A stretch of DNA of 64,000 nt from Fructilactobacillus myrtifloralis (lineage in GTDB: Bacteria; Bacillota; Bacilli; Lactobacillales; Lactobacillaceae), in contig NZ_CP097116.1 of NCBI RefSeq assembly GCF_024029335.1, forward strand, positions 744,001 through 808,000, given 5' to 3'. Positions within the stretch are counted from its first letter, which is position 1. The number at the start of each line of letters is the position of its first letter. Positions 17,494 to 24,930 of the stretch are shown piece by piece. The notes under the pieces are model-generated. The model searched no databases and was not told where the DNA came from. It worked only from the letters and a program-made list of their open reading frames with translations. The position numbers were made by a program, and so were the translations under genes.

Positions 17494-17655
17494 AAAAAGC
17501 CCCTCTGATCGTTAAATCAGAGGGGCTTTTCTGTTAGGAACTTGGATTTCCAAGCGGACTAACGCGGTGTTCACATCACCTGCTAGTCAAACCACCTGCA
17601 ATGCGGCAGTTAACGTGGTTCCCATCATAAGCTATGCTTATGCGGCTCGTCGCAT
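17494..17655 (-). ncRNA. Candidate structured small RNA, about 160 nt
   Basis: A stretch with no gene on either strand. On the minus strand an extended -10 promoter (TGTTATAAT, 17662-17670) sits just after the stop of the upstream gene. Four hairpins follow in order: CATAAGC/GCTTATG (17626-17642), AACCAC/GTGGTT with an inner CTGC/GCAG (17590-17620), GACTA/TAGTC enclosing GGTG/CACC (17557-17588) and CTTGG/CCAAG (17541-17554). A strong terminator closes it. There is no downstream minus-strand gene, so it is not a leader. It lacks the SRP RNA core sequence. It could be a diverged 6S RNA or a new small RNA. Confidence 0.55.
17495..17530. terminator. Bidirectional terminator
   Basis: Stem AAAAGCCCCTCTGAT with its complement and T/A tracts on both sides. 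It ends the GNAT operon on the plus strand and the candidate non-coding RNA on the minus strand. Confidence 0.9.
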
Positions 17656-17687
17656 GCTTTAATTATAACAGAATTCCACGTAATTCG

Positions 17688-18155
17688 CTAGTCGGCGGTC
17701 GCTTCGGCCTCATGGTCAGCCAACACCGCTAACTGGGTCTGCATCCAAGCGGTAAATTGGTCAAGCGCTTGGTCGGGTTGCTTCACAAAGGTCGTTGCAT
17801 CTAGTAATTCATCGATGCGCAACTTGGACTTGTTGATCGCTGGTGCGGCAATGATCATGTACACGTTCACGTCGACTTCTCCATCATCAACCATAATTTT
17901 ATGAATGTTTTTCCCGTAGGCTAACGGGAGATTAATGATCGAAGTTTGCAGCTGAACTAGCACCTCAGCATCACTAACCTGTAAATCAGCACTCGCAATT
18001 TTATCCGAATTAATGGCTGCCTCTACGAATTGAACTAGTGGTGCGAGCGTTTTGGCCGTCTGCTTTTGCAGGTCTGCCATCGGGACCGTGATCGTTTTGT
18101 GGGCGTACGTTTCCGCCTCAGCTTCTGCAACGAAGTCAGTTTCATTAATCTTCAT
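17688..18155 (-). CDS. Hypothetical protein, 155 residues
   Basis: I do not recognise this protein. It is soluble, with no membrane segment, slightly acidic and predicted alpha/beta, with regular hydrophobic patterns (VLVQLQTSIINLPLAYG, VNVYMIIAAPAI). The ATG at 18155 is chosen because GAGGA lies five bases before it; a GTG four codons upstream overlaps that site. It follows the small membrane protein gene after 11 bases, so the two are probably one operon. The sequence is well adapted to the local codon use and looks native. Confidence 0.7.
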   Translation of the reverse strand: MKINETDFVAEAEAETYAHKTITVPMADLQKQTAKTLAPLVQFVEAAINSDKIASADLQVSDAEVLVQLQTSIINLPLAYGKNIHKIMVDDGEVDVNVYMIIAAPAINKSKLRIDELLDATTFVKQPDQALDQFTAWMQTQLAVLADHEAEATAD

Positions 18156-18166
18156 ACTGTTCCTCA

Positions 18167-18580
18167 CTATTTTCTAAATTTTAGGTAACGCTGGACCCGC
18201 TCTTTGGTTAACGCCTGCCGGGCTTGCCAAGCCAAGCGGAACCAGTACAGCAAAGCGCCTAACGCGATGAGAACGGCGATTAAGGCCCCGCCGCGGAGCA
18301 CGAGCGGAAGCTTTGGTAGTTGCACCAACCGATACAAAGCACTACAGTAACCGGCCAGATACAGTGCCTGTACCAGCGCTAACAGGTACAAGCCCACGCG
18401 CAGTCCGCCCCAAAAGAGCACCAGTGGCACTAAAACTAAGACCAATGCTGCGATTTCAGACCGAGCAAAAGTGGCCCTGCTCGTGTGAAATACTACTAAA
18501 CTTAAGAGCACGTTGAGCAGGAGAAAAATCCCGAGCGTCACTAACGTCCACCAATTCAACTGCTTAAATTTCATCGCCAT
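18167..18580 (-). CDS. Hypothetical membrane protein, four helices
   Basis: 137-residue integral membrane protein with about four hydrophobic segments (near residues 10-30, 42-58, 62-80 and 92-112) and a basic C-terminal tail (KERVQRYLKFRK) likely in the cytoplasm. No family recognised. AAAGG lies five bases before the ATG. Paired with the downstream 155-residue hypothetical gene. Confidence 0.7.
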   Translation of the reverse strand: MAMKFKQLNWWTLVTLGIFLLLNVLLSLVVFHTSRATFARSEIAALVLVLVPLVLFWGGLRVGLYLLALVQALYLAGYCSALYRLVQLPKLPLVLRGGALIAVLIALGALLYWFRLAWQARQALTKERVQRYLKFRK

Positions 18581-18653
18581 CCCATCCTTTGTTCCCAGTA
18601 TACCGAAAATAAGAACAGCTGACCATCGTCACTCACCAGGCGAAGCACTTAAC

Positions 18654-19841
18654 TTACTGCCCCCCTAAATCTGTGAGCACTTCACCAATCCGCTTAATCC
18701 CAGTTTTAATCTGGTCATCATTCATGTTAGAGAAGTTCAACCGAAACGTCCCTGGTTGGGCTTTTCCAGCGTAGAAGGCCGATCCGGGAACCACGGCCAC
18801 GTTTTTTTCTAAGCACCGCTGCGCTAACTCATCGCTATCGATTTCGCCTGGCACCTGCACCCAGATGAACATCCCACCTTCTGGTTGACTGTGGTAGACG
18901 TCTGCCGGAAAGTGGCGGTCAATTTCTGCCAACATTAACTTAGCGCGCTGTTCGTACACGGCTGTAATCCGTTGGACGTGGGCCTGTAGGTCTTCATCCG
19001 TTAAAAACTGCGCGATGATGTACTGGGTTAGATTATCGGTATGCAAATCGGCATTCTGTTTTAACAACGTGTACTTTTGTAAGAAGGCTGGGTCTGCGGT
19101 GATCCAGCCAATCCGTAATCCGGGCGCCAGCATTTTGGAAAAGGAACTGATTGATACCACGGATCCCGTGCGGTCGTAATGCTTAATCGGAGGTACCGTT
19201 GTCCCCGCGTAGCGAATGGCCCCATAGGGATCATCCTCAACGATGGGAACCCCAAACTGGTCAGCAAGCTTGACCATTTGTTGCCGGCGGGCCGCCGTCA
19301 TCGTCCGCCCCGTGGGGTTTTGAAAGTTGGGAATCGTATAAATAAATTTAGCCGTTGGATTTGCGGTTAATTTTTGTTGCAAATCATCCATCCGCATCCC
19401 ATCGTCATCCATGGCAACCCCCACCACTTGGGCTCCGTCAGCGCGAAACACGTCCAGGGCGGCGAGGTAGGTCGGGTCTTCCACCAAGACCACGTCACCA
19501 GGGTTGATTAACATCCGGGCCACTAAATCAATCGCCTGCTGTGACCCCGTCGCGATCCCAATGTTCTCCACGGTCGCCTTCACTTTACGGCCGCGCATTA
19601 GGTGTGCAATTTGTTCCCGGAGCTTCGGATACCCGAGCGTGCCCGCGTACTGCAACACCTGTTCTCCATATTGATCAAACACCCGATCGGTTGCCCGTTT
19701 AACGGCGGCAACTGGGAACAACTCGGGGGCCGGAAGCCCACCCGCAAAGGAAATTACTTTCGGGTCAGCGGCGGCCTTTAAAATGGCCTCCGTGGCGTTG
19801 GTGGTAGTCTTAGGAACTGCGTTTGCGTAGTTAAATGTCAT
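18654..19841 (-). CDS. PLP-dependent aminotransferase (class I/II, LysN/AraT-like)
   Basis: 395-residue fold-type I aminotransferase. The cofactor lysine is in SISSFSKMLAPGLRIGW (near residue 235), with the Tyr/Asn/Asp cofactor contacts IPNFQNPTGR and VEDDPYG upstream and the substrate-binding Arg in TFRLNFS near the end. The subgroup contains 2-aminoadipate, aromatic and branched-chain aminotransferases. It follows a ketopantoate-reductase-like gene by 18 bases. Together they could convert an amino acid to its 2-keto acid and then to a 2-hydroxy acid. The leader peptide upstream of the operon carries Leu-Val-Ile-Ala-Phe-Ile, which favours branched-chain or hydrophobic substrates. Confidence 0.9.
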   Translation of the reverse strand: MTFNYANAVPKTTTNATEAILKAAADPKVISFAGGLPAPELFPVAAVKRATDRVFDQYGEQVLQYAGTLGYPKLREQIAHLMRGRKVKATVENIGIATGSQQAIDLVARMLINPGDVVLVEDPTYLAALDVFRADGAQVVGVAMDDDGMRMDDLQQKLTANPTAKFIYTIPNFQNPTGRTMTAARRQQMVKLADQFGVPIVEDDPYGAIRYAGTTVPPIKHYDRTGSVVSISSFSKMLAPGLRIGWITADPAFLQKYTLLKQNADLHTDNLTQYIIAQFLTDEDLQAHVQRITAVYEQRAKLMLAEIDRHFPADVYHSQPEGGMFIWVQVPGEIDSDELAQRCLEKNVAVVPGSAFYAGKAQPGTFRLNFSNMNDDQIKTGIKRIGEVLTDLGGQ

Positions 19842-19859
19842 GCTGCTTTCCTCACTTCG

Positions 19860-20819
19860 TTATTTTTTTACCGACCGCATTTGTTCGGCCAGGTGAACTT
19901 CGTGCGTTACAAATTCATGGGTCCGACACGGATAGTCGTGTTCGCGGCCTAAGCGGGCAATGTAGCCGTTAATGTAATCAACTTCCGTCGGTCGCCCCTT
20001 TGAGAAATCCTGGTACATAGATGGATAGTGATACTTTAGCTTCACACAAGAATCCAAGACGCTTTGTACCTGTTGAGCACGGTTTTCCAGGAGTTTAATC
20101 CCGGCCCGGGCCGCCGCATCGTGAGCTTCATTAAAAAGTTGCTCAGCCATCGCAGCCGCGCCCGGATATGAACCAAACTGGCCCATGTTGATCTCAAACA
20201 TCGTACACAACGTGTTGCAAACCGCGTTAAACGCCACTTTTGTTAAACACATCCCTAACCAGTTCGTACTCCACTCCGGTCCTAACGTGGCCCGCTGAAA
20301 GTCAGCATAAATGGCTTCCATTGTTTCGTCCGGCGCTTGATCGTTATAGGGCGCCATGTGCATGGCCTCACCCCGCTCTGGACCCATGAAATCAACGTCT
20401 CCAGGCCCATTTAAAACGGTCGCAATCATCGCCGTCCCCGCCAGGATCTGATTAGGATTAAAGTACCGAGCTATCTTTTCAAAGTGGCCCAACCCGTTCA
20501 TGGCAGAAAAGACGTACTGATCCGGGTGAAATAGGTCAGCAGCCGCATCCCGTTCCAGTTCTGCATCTAGTTGCATCTGCTTTTTAAAGACAATCCAGAC
20601 GTCCGGATGCCCATGATAAGCCTCTGGAGTATAAATTTGAATTGGCACTAGATGGCGATGCTGGTGGTCCCGAGAGACATACACGCCCCCCTGCTCTTCC
20701 ACTTGTTTGCGGTTGGGATCCCAGGTTTCAATAAAATCAACCGCCACGCCCGCTTGTTCCTGCAGTAAAACTCCATACCGATAGCCCATGGCTCCGGCTC
20801 CAATAATTCCGTATCGCAT
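19860..20819 (-). CDS. Ketopantoate reductase / 2-hydroxyacid dehydrogenase (PanE/ApbA family)
   Basis: 319-residue NADPH-dependent reductase. N-terminal dinucleotide-binding GAGAMGYRYG (about residues 7-16) and a C-terminal helical domain of the ApbA type (LTKVAFNAVCNTLC, then the acidic RPTEVDYINGYI motif that carries the conserved Glu/Asp and Asn). Canonical members make pantoate; in lactic acid bacteria a subset reduces branched-chain 2-keto acids to hydroxy acids. The co-transcribed aminotransferase supports the latter role. The ATG at 20819 has GAGGAGG eight bases upstream. It lies just downstream of an attenuator-like leader. Confidence 0.85.
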   Translation of the reverse strand: MRYGIIGAGAMGYRYGVLLQEQAGVAVDFIETWDPNRKQVEEQGGVYVSRDHQHRHLVPIQIYTPEAYHGHPDVWIVFKKQMQLDAELERDAAADLFHPDQYVFSAMNGLGHFEKIARYFNPNQILAGTAMIATVLNGPGDVDFMGPERGEAMHMAPYNDQAPDETMEAIYADFQRATLGPEWSTNWLGMCLTKVAFNAVCNTLCTMFEINMGQFGSYPGAAAMAEQLFNEAHDAAARAGIKLLENRAQQVQSVLDSCVKLKYHYPSMYQDFSKGRPTEVDYINGYIARLGREHDYPCRTHEFVTHEVHLAEQMRSVKK

Positions 20820-20861
20820 CTGTTCGTCCTCCTCTAAAATCAGCAATAAATTTACTAAACT

Positions 20862-20897
20862 AAAAAGCCCACGCCACCTCATGGTGGTCGCGGGCTG
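20862..20897 (-). terminator. Attenuator terminator before the PanE-like gene
   Basis: On the minus strand AGCCCGCGACCACC pairs with GGTGGCGTGGGCT around ATGA and is followed by TTTTT. It lies 43 bases before the PanE-like start, inside the leader rather than after a gene. Confidence 0.8.
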
Positions 20898-20997
20898 GTT
20901 ATCATTCTAGCTTCGAATTCATTAGGAGAACCGCCCGGCAACCATCACGTGGTGAATCTAGCCGAGCACTACCAAATCGTCCCTGCGTAGATTCCCG

Positions 20998-21060
20998 TTA
21001 GGAGATAAACGCAATGACTAAACTGGTCCGATTGGTAGGTTGTTTCGTCAAGTTCTTCAT
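20998..21060 (-). CDS. Leader peptide, 20 residues (Leu-Val-Ile-Ala-Phe-Ile)
   Basis: Short ORF with a good ribosome binding site (AGAGAGGA, about nine bases before the ATG). It begins MKNLTKQ and ends TSLVIAFIS, so six of its last seven residues are hydrophobic, with codons for Leu, Val, Ile, Phe and Ile in a row. A run of regulated amino acid codons close to the stop is the hallmark of attenuation leaders of branched-chain operons. No homologue recognised; function inferred from position and structure. Confidence 0.6.
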   Translation of the reverse strand: MKNLTKQPTNRTSLVIAFIS

Positions 21061-21090
21061 TAGTAAATTCCTCTCTTTTGAGTTGTTATT

Positions 21091-21119
21091 ATTTAAGCAC
21101 GAGGCCCTGCTTCTGTCAA
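21091..21119 (-). promoter_or_regulatory. Promoter of the PanE-like/aminotransferase operon leader
   Basis: Perfect TTGACA (minus strand, 21114-21119) with TTAAAT (21091-21096) at 17 bases, or TAAATA at 18 bases. It lies 30 bases before the leader peptide start. Confidence 0.6.
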
Positions 21120-21222
21120 ACCTTTTTTCGCACTTATTTCTGCATTAATTGTCTTTTACTTAACGTGTCAAGTGGGGCAAAAAATGATATAGTTAAGTAA
21201 ATAGAATGATGGGGTGATCGTA

Positions 21223-21663
21223 ATGACAGAGAATTACAAACGGATTTTAGCTCCTGTAGATGGTGGAGAAGACACCATGCCGGTGTTGAATCGGGCGATT
21301 AAAATTGCAAAGCAAAACAACAGTCACTTAGACATTTTAAACGTCATCCAAGTGACCCAGTTTAATCGGAATTACGGCAATGCCGTTTCAGCTGATACGG
21401 TATATAAACTAACGGACCAAACGAAGGAAATTTTGGAAACCCTCAAACAAGACGCTGTGAAGAATGGGTTAACGGACGTTTCCATCCACATGCGGTTTGG
21501 AAATCCCAAGCGCATCATTGCTCACGAATTTCCTGACGACCACAAAGACGACCTGATCGTCATGGGAGCCACCGGCTTATCAGCTGTGGAACAACTAGTG
21601 GTGGGATCCGTTACTAGCTACGTAATCCGGACCGCCAAGCCGGACGTTTTAATCGTTAAATAA
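21223..21663 (+). CDS. Universal stress protein, UspA family
   Basis: 146-residue nucleotide-binding universal stress protein. It begins with the family strand YKRILAPVDGGED and ends with the ATP-binding glycine loop VMGATGLSAVEQLVVGSVTSYVIRTA followed by DVLIVK. GGGGTG stands about seven bases before the ATG at 21223; the GTG at 21214 is part of that site and is less likely as a start. Single gene with its own terminator. Role in stress or starvation survival is known only at family level. Confidence 0.9.
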   Translation: MTENYKRILAPVDGGEDTMPVLNRAIKIAKQNNSHLDILNVIQVTQFNRNYGNAVSADTVYKLTDQTKEILETLKQDAVKNGLTDVSIHMRFGNPKRIIAHEFPDDHKDDLIVMGATGLSAVEQLVVGSVTSYVIRTAKPDVLIVK

Positions 21664-21677
21664 CTGCGTTTTGCAGC

Positions 21678-21706
21678 AAACCGATCACCGTGGTGGTCGG
21701 TTTTTT
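21678..21706 (+). terminator. Terminator of usp
   Basis: AAACCGATCACC pairs with GGTGGTCGGTTT around GT, followed by a T run. It reaches to 23 bases before the start of the pseudouridine synthase gene. Confidence 0.85.
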
Positions 21707-21728
21707 ACTACCCCAAAGGAGCTTTGGC

Positions 21729-22610
21729 ATGCAGTGGCACTATCAATTACCAGTTCCCGCAGCGTTTGCAACGCGCCCCCTCCGTGATTTGCTCAAGGAC
21801 TACTTTCAACTTCCAAAACGGTTAATCGGGGACTTGCGGAGAAACCAGCGCGTGCTAGTTAACCAGCAGTATCGCCCAATGAACACGCGCTTACAGACCA
21901 CTGATCTAATCAGTTTGACCTTCCAGCCCGCCGATTTTCGCAATCCGTTTCCCCAGACGCTATTAGACCCCCAGCTCGAAATCCCGATTCTCTATGAAAA
22001 CTCCGACTTTGTCATTGTCAATAAACCCCGGGGGCTAAAAACGCATGCTAATCAACCGGGCGAATCCGGGGCCGTTTTAAACGGCCTGGCGGCTCACTAT
22101 GCTCCAGATCCGGTTTACATCATTCACCGCCTGGATCAGGAAACCAGTGGGACCCTCATCTTTGCCAAAAGCCCCGCTGCGGTCCCAATCCTCACCAAGA
22201 TGATTCGCGAGAAACAAATTCACCGGGAATACCTCGTGCGGGTTCGGGGACAGTTACTAGCTCCTGCGGGAATCATCAAGGCTCCGATTGGCTTGAATCC
22301 GAATGACCAACGCAAACGACAGGTAAACGGTCCCCAGGCGCAGGCCGCGGTTACCCACTACCGGGTTCTGAGTCAAACTAAAACCGGCAGCTTACTGGCC
22401 GTCCGCTTAGAAACCGGGCGCACCCACCAGATTCGGGTGCACCTTTCCTTGCTGGGACATCCGATTCAAAACGATCCCCTGTATGACCCGTACGCCCAAG
22501 CGGGCCAAGCTATGCAACTCCATTCGTGGCGCGTCCAGATGCGCACGCCCTTTACCAACCAACCATTAACCGTGACAGCGCCGGTACCACCGGAAATGGA
22601 GTCATCATAA
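21729..22610 (+). CDS. RluA-family 23S rRNA pseudouridine synthase
   Basis: 293-residue RNA-modifying enzyme. An S4-like RNA-binding segment is at the N-terminus (about residues 15-60) and the catalytic motif HRLDQETSGTLIFAK carries the essential Asp near residue 135. RTHQIRVHLSLLGHPI is the second family signature. Members convert uridine to pseudouridine in 23S rRNA or tRNA; the target position is not predictable. AAAGGAG precedes the ATG at 21729 by eight bases, which is why the longer frame upstream is not used. Confidence 0.9.
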   Translation: MQWHYQLPVPAAFATRPLRDLLKDYFQLPKRLIGDLRRNQRVLVNQQYRPMNTRLQTTDLISLTFQPADFRNPFPQTLLDPQLEIPILYENSDFVIVNKPRGLKTHANQPGESGAVLNGLAAHYAPDPVYIIHRLDQETSGTLIFAKSPAAVPILTKMIREKQIHREYLVRVRGQLLAPAGIIKAPIGLNPNDQRKRQVNGPQAQAAVTHYRVLSQTKTGSLLAVRLETGRTHQIRVHLSLLGHPIQNDPLYDPYAQAGQAMQLHSWRVQMRTPFTNQPLTVTAPVPPEMESS

Positions 22611-22623
22611 AAAGCAAACGAAC

Positions 22624-22664
22624 AAAAGCCCTCCGTTGGAAATATGATCCAACGGGGGGCTTTT
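22624..22664. terminator. Bidirectional terminator
   Basis: AAAAGCCCTCCGTTGGA pairs with TCCAACGGGGGGCTTTT between convergent genes. Confidence 0.88.
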
Positions 22665-22680
22665 AACTATTCAGGTAACT

Positions 22681-22926
22681 TTATTTAAATGGAAACAGGT
22701 TCATGACCCGCTTAAAGATTGAGCCGGTGCGACCGACCAGTTTAGCCACTTGGCGCCGACGGGGGTCTGATCCCTGACGCGACCACCAGTAAATCGCTAA
22801 CACCAATAACGTTACGAACAGCGTTGCTAGCACCACTATGCTACGACTGCCGGTTAGACCGTGTTCAAATAAATAAGTGACTTTCTTGATGACGCTAATC
22901 CAACTATAGCTCACTAATAGAATCAT
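22681..22926 (-). CDS. Small hypothetical membrane protein
   Basis: 81-residue protein with one clear membrane helix (about residues 30-50, VVLATLFVTLLVLAIYWW) and a strongly basic C-terminal half (RQGSDPRRRQVAKLVGR). The N-terminal part is amphipathic. No family recognised. Start chosen at the ATG 22926 with AAAGTGAG before it; a GTG three codons upstream overlaps this site. Real gene status rests on its terminator, start signal and lack of overlap. Confidence 0.6.
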   Translation of the reverse strand: MILLVSYSWISVIKKVTYLFEHGLTGSRSIVVLATLFVTLLVLAIYWWSRQGSDPRRRQVAKLVGRTGSIFKRVMNLFPFK

Positions 22927-23017
22927 TTTGCTCACTTTCTTGTTTAATATAACTCACGACTTACTTCCCAAGTTTAATTATACGCCTGATTAAAATGATG
23001 CTCTTAAGACTTTCCCG

Positions 23018-23048
23018 TTGACTTAGAGTCCAGTGGAAGGTTTATATT
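23018..23048 (+). promoter_or_regulatory. MerR-type promoter (19-bp spacer) of the SDR gene
   Basis: TTGACT (23018-23023) and TATATT (23043-23048) are separated by 19 bases instead of 17. The spacer holds an imperfect dyad starting CTTAGAGTCCA. This geometry is specific to promoters activated by MerR-family regulators. The same layout recurs at three other promoters in the next 7 kb. Confidence 0.65.
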
Positions 23049-23079
23049 AATCATATAAACTTCAAAGGAGGAACACATC

Positions 23080-23829
23080 ATGTCAATTAAAGATAAAGTC
23101 GTTGTTATCACCGGTGGTTCGTCCGGAATGGGAGCTGCCACCGCTAAGTTAGCCAACGAACGGGGCGCTAAGGTCGTAATTGGTTCCCGGAACCAAGCTA
23201 AGTTAGATGAAATGCTAACCACGGTCGCTCATCCCGAAAACTTTGCCGCTCAGTTAACCGATGTAACTAAGGTAACTGACGTGCAAAACCTAGTTAACCT
23301 CGCCGTGGAAAAGTTTGGGCACCTGGATGTGATCTATAACAACGCTGGGATCATGCCCCAAGGGATGGTTGCTGACCCAGAAAAGCTCTCCGAATGGCAA
23401 GCCATTTTAGATACCAACATCATGGGCGTGCTCAATGGAATTAGTGCCGCCACGCCAATTATGCGGAAGCAAGGAAATGGGTTAATCATGGCCACCGATT
23501 CCGTAGCTGGCCACGTGGTTTATCCCGGCTCTGCCGTTTACAATGGTTCTAAGTACGCCGTCCGCGCCATCATGGAAGGCTTACGTCAAGAGGAACACCA
23601 ACATGGCATTAAGACGGGAATTGTTTCCCCAGGGGCCGTGGACACGAACCTGTACTCAACGGTTCATGATGAAAAAATTAGAAAACAAATGCTAGAAGGT
23701 AACAGTGCCAATAAAAATGGCTGGTTAACGTCAGAAGACATTGCCGAAATCGCCGTCTTTATGATGAGTCAACCGGAAAACGTGGATATTAACGAAGTCT
23801 TGGTCCGCCCAACGGGTCAACCCATCTAA
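23080..23829 (+). CDS. SDR family oxidoreductase
   Basis: 249-residue classical short-chain dehydrogenase/reductase. Cofactor loop TGGSSGMGAA (residues 11-20), structural NNAG (IYNNAGIMPQG), catalytic Ser and the YNGSKYAV motif with catalytic Tyr and Lys (near residue 155). Arg after the second strand (GSRNQAK) favours NADP(H). The substrate is unknown; similar enzymes reduce carbonyls. GGAGG precedes the ATG. It is likely activated by a MerR regulator through the 19-bp-spacer promoter upstream. Confidence 0.9.
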   Translation: MSIKDKVVVITGGSSGMGAATAKLANERGAKVVIGSRNQAKLDEMLTTVAHPENFAAQLTDVTKVTDVQNLVNLAVEKFGHLDVIYNNAGIMPQGMVADPEKLSEWQAILDTNIMGVLNGISAATPIMRKQGNGLIMATDSVAGHVVYPGSAVYNGSKYAVRAIMEGLRQEEHQHGIKTGIVSPGAVDTNLYSTVHDEKIRKQMLEGNSANKNGWLTSEDIAEIAVFMMSQPENVDINEVLVRPTGQPI

Positions 23830-23857
23830 AGATTAGTTGGCACTCACCGCTTACTAA

Positions 23858-23899
23858 AAAAACTCCCCGAACAATGAATTCACTGTTCGGGGAGTTTTT
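23858..23899. terminator. Bidirectional terminator
   Basis: AAAAACTCCCCGAACA pairs with TGTTCGGGGAGTTTTT around ten bases between the convergent SDR and acetyltransferase genes. Confidence 0.9.
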
Positions 23900-23903
23900 C
23901 CTT

Positions 23904-24455
23904 TTAATCGGCATCCGGTTCAACCTGTTTAATCACCCTGGCTGGACTACCGACCGCAATCGTTCGCGGTGGAATGTCCTTGTTTACTAAACTGTTTGCA
24001 CCGATAATGGCCCCTTCTCCAATGGTGACGCCCGGCAAAACCGTGACGTTGGCTCCTAACCAGACGTCCGCTTCAATGTGAACGGCGTCAAGGTTCACGC
24101 TTCTTCTCTCGTTAACCGCGTGGACGTGACTCACGCTAACTAGCGTCGCATTCGGTCCAATTAAACACCGGTCTCCAATTGAAATTCCCCCCAGATCATC
24201 GAACATCGCATTTTTATTGATAAAGCACTCCTTACCAATTGTGATGTTTTTACCGAAGTCGGTTTCAAACGGAATGCTAATTTCCGTACTGGCGGGGATT
24301 TCCTTCCCCGTGATTTGGGTTAGCAGGGCCCGAATTTCTGCTAAGGAATGCGGCTTTTGGTTAAGCGCTTGAATTAACGGTTCGTTCGCATTTTTAATTT
24401 TGAGGCTTTCATTAAATGCCGGGGTATTTTCCTTTAAATATCGCGGGAATTCCAT
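23904..24455 (-). CDS. Sugar O-acetyltransferase (LacA/NodL/Maa-type hexapeptide)
   Basis: 183-residue left-handed beta-helix acetyltransferase. An N-terminal Mac domain (residues 1-60) precedes hexapeptide repeats (ITIGKECFINKNAMFDDLGGISIGD). The catalytic His is in SVSHVH, and GANVTVLPGVTIGEGAIIGANSLVNKDIPP forms the last coils. It transfers acetyl from acetyl-CoA to a sugar or related acceptor. AAAGGAG precedes the ATG. It lies 70 bases after the DUF2255 gene in the same direction and may be the last gene of that transcript. Confidence 0.9.
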   Translation of the reverse strand: MEFPRYLKENTPAFNESLKIKNANEPLIQALNQKPHSLAEIRALLTQITGKEIPASTEISIPFETDFGKNITIGKECFINKNAMFDDLGGISIGDRCLIGPNATLVSVSHVHAVNERRSVNLDAVHIEADVWLGANVTVLPGVTIGEGAIIGANSLVNKDIPPRTIAVGSPARVIKQVEPDAD

Positions 24456-24525
24456 TGGTGGTTCTCCTTTTTCGTACCGGCGCTAATTATCCAAAAACCG
24501 GATTGCGTCCATTTCTTCTATCGAT

Positions 24526-24912
24526 CTAGTGAGCTGGGATAATTTTCACAGTTGCTCCAACTGGTCCTACTTGCAACATCGGAGGCAAATAAGGACTGTT
24601 CGCATATTTAGCCTGATAAGCCGCACTAATCGCCTGATCTAATTCAGGCGTATTCGTAACTCGCTCAAATTTAACTTCATAGTCTTGACCCGCTAAATGA
24701 ATTTTGCCAGCTCCTTGGTAGATGGCCGCTTGATACCACGAAGATTTCTGGCCGTTATAGGCCCGCACATACAAGTTATCATTCGTAACCACAGACCAAA
24801 TCCAGGTTGGCGTTCCATAAGTGGTTCCGTCACGATAAAATGGAGAAACCTTCATATCATCAGCTCCGCTAAATTCTTTTAGTTGTGCTGCATTCCATTT
24901 TTCCGCCGCCAT
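24526..24912 (-). CDS. DUF2255 family protein
   Basis: 128-residue small soluble protein of the DUF2255 family: W-x-x-x-x-L, then the GTPTWIWSVVTNDNLYVRAYNGQKSSWYQAA block in the middle, typical of the group. Function is unknown; the fold is related to flavin-binding split barrels in some annotations, which I cannot confirm here. The ATG at 24912 is chosen because AAAGGTGA precedes it by six bases. It follows the CMD gene and completes the NmrA-cupin-CMD-DUF2255 run. Confidence 0.78.
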   Translation of the reverse strand: MAAEKWNAAQLKEFSGADDMKVSPFYRDGTTYGTPTWIWSVVTNDNLYVRAYNGQKSSWYQAAIYQGAGKIHLAGQDYEVKFERVTNTPELDQAISAAYQAKYANSPYLPPMLQVGPVGATVKIIPAH

Positions 24913-24930
24913 TGTAATCACCTTTCTTAA

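Larger units (their letters stand above)
20820..21090 (-). promoter_or_regulatory. Transcribed leader with leader peptide, alternative hairpins and terminator (putative attenuator)
   Basis: This 394-base intergenic stretch is not empty. The minus-strand transcript from the promoter at 21091-21119 carries a 20-codon ORF, then paired segments and a terminator (20862-20897). CTACCAATCG inside the ORF can pair with CGATTTGGTAG after its stop. GAATCTA pairs with TAGATTC. GGGCGGTT further on can pair with AACCAGCCC, the 5' arm of the terminator, and so act as an antiterminator. The arrangement matches ribosome-mediated attenuation of the PanE-like/aminotransferase operon. No T-box sequence was found. 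Confidence 0.6.

Noticed and set aside
17590-17625. T-box-like string GGGAACCACG on the minus strand
   Set aside because: It differs from the T-box consensus, is not next to the terminator arm and no minus-strand gene follows.
17494-17655. SRP RNA, tmRNA or RNase P RNA
   Set aside because: The conserved SRP loop sequence is absent and the length is too short for tmRNA or RNase P RNA. 6S RNA remains open but cannot be shown by eye.
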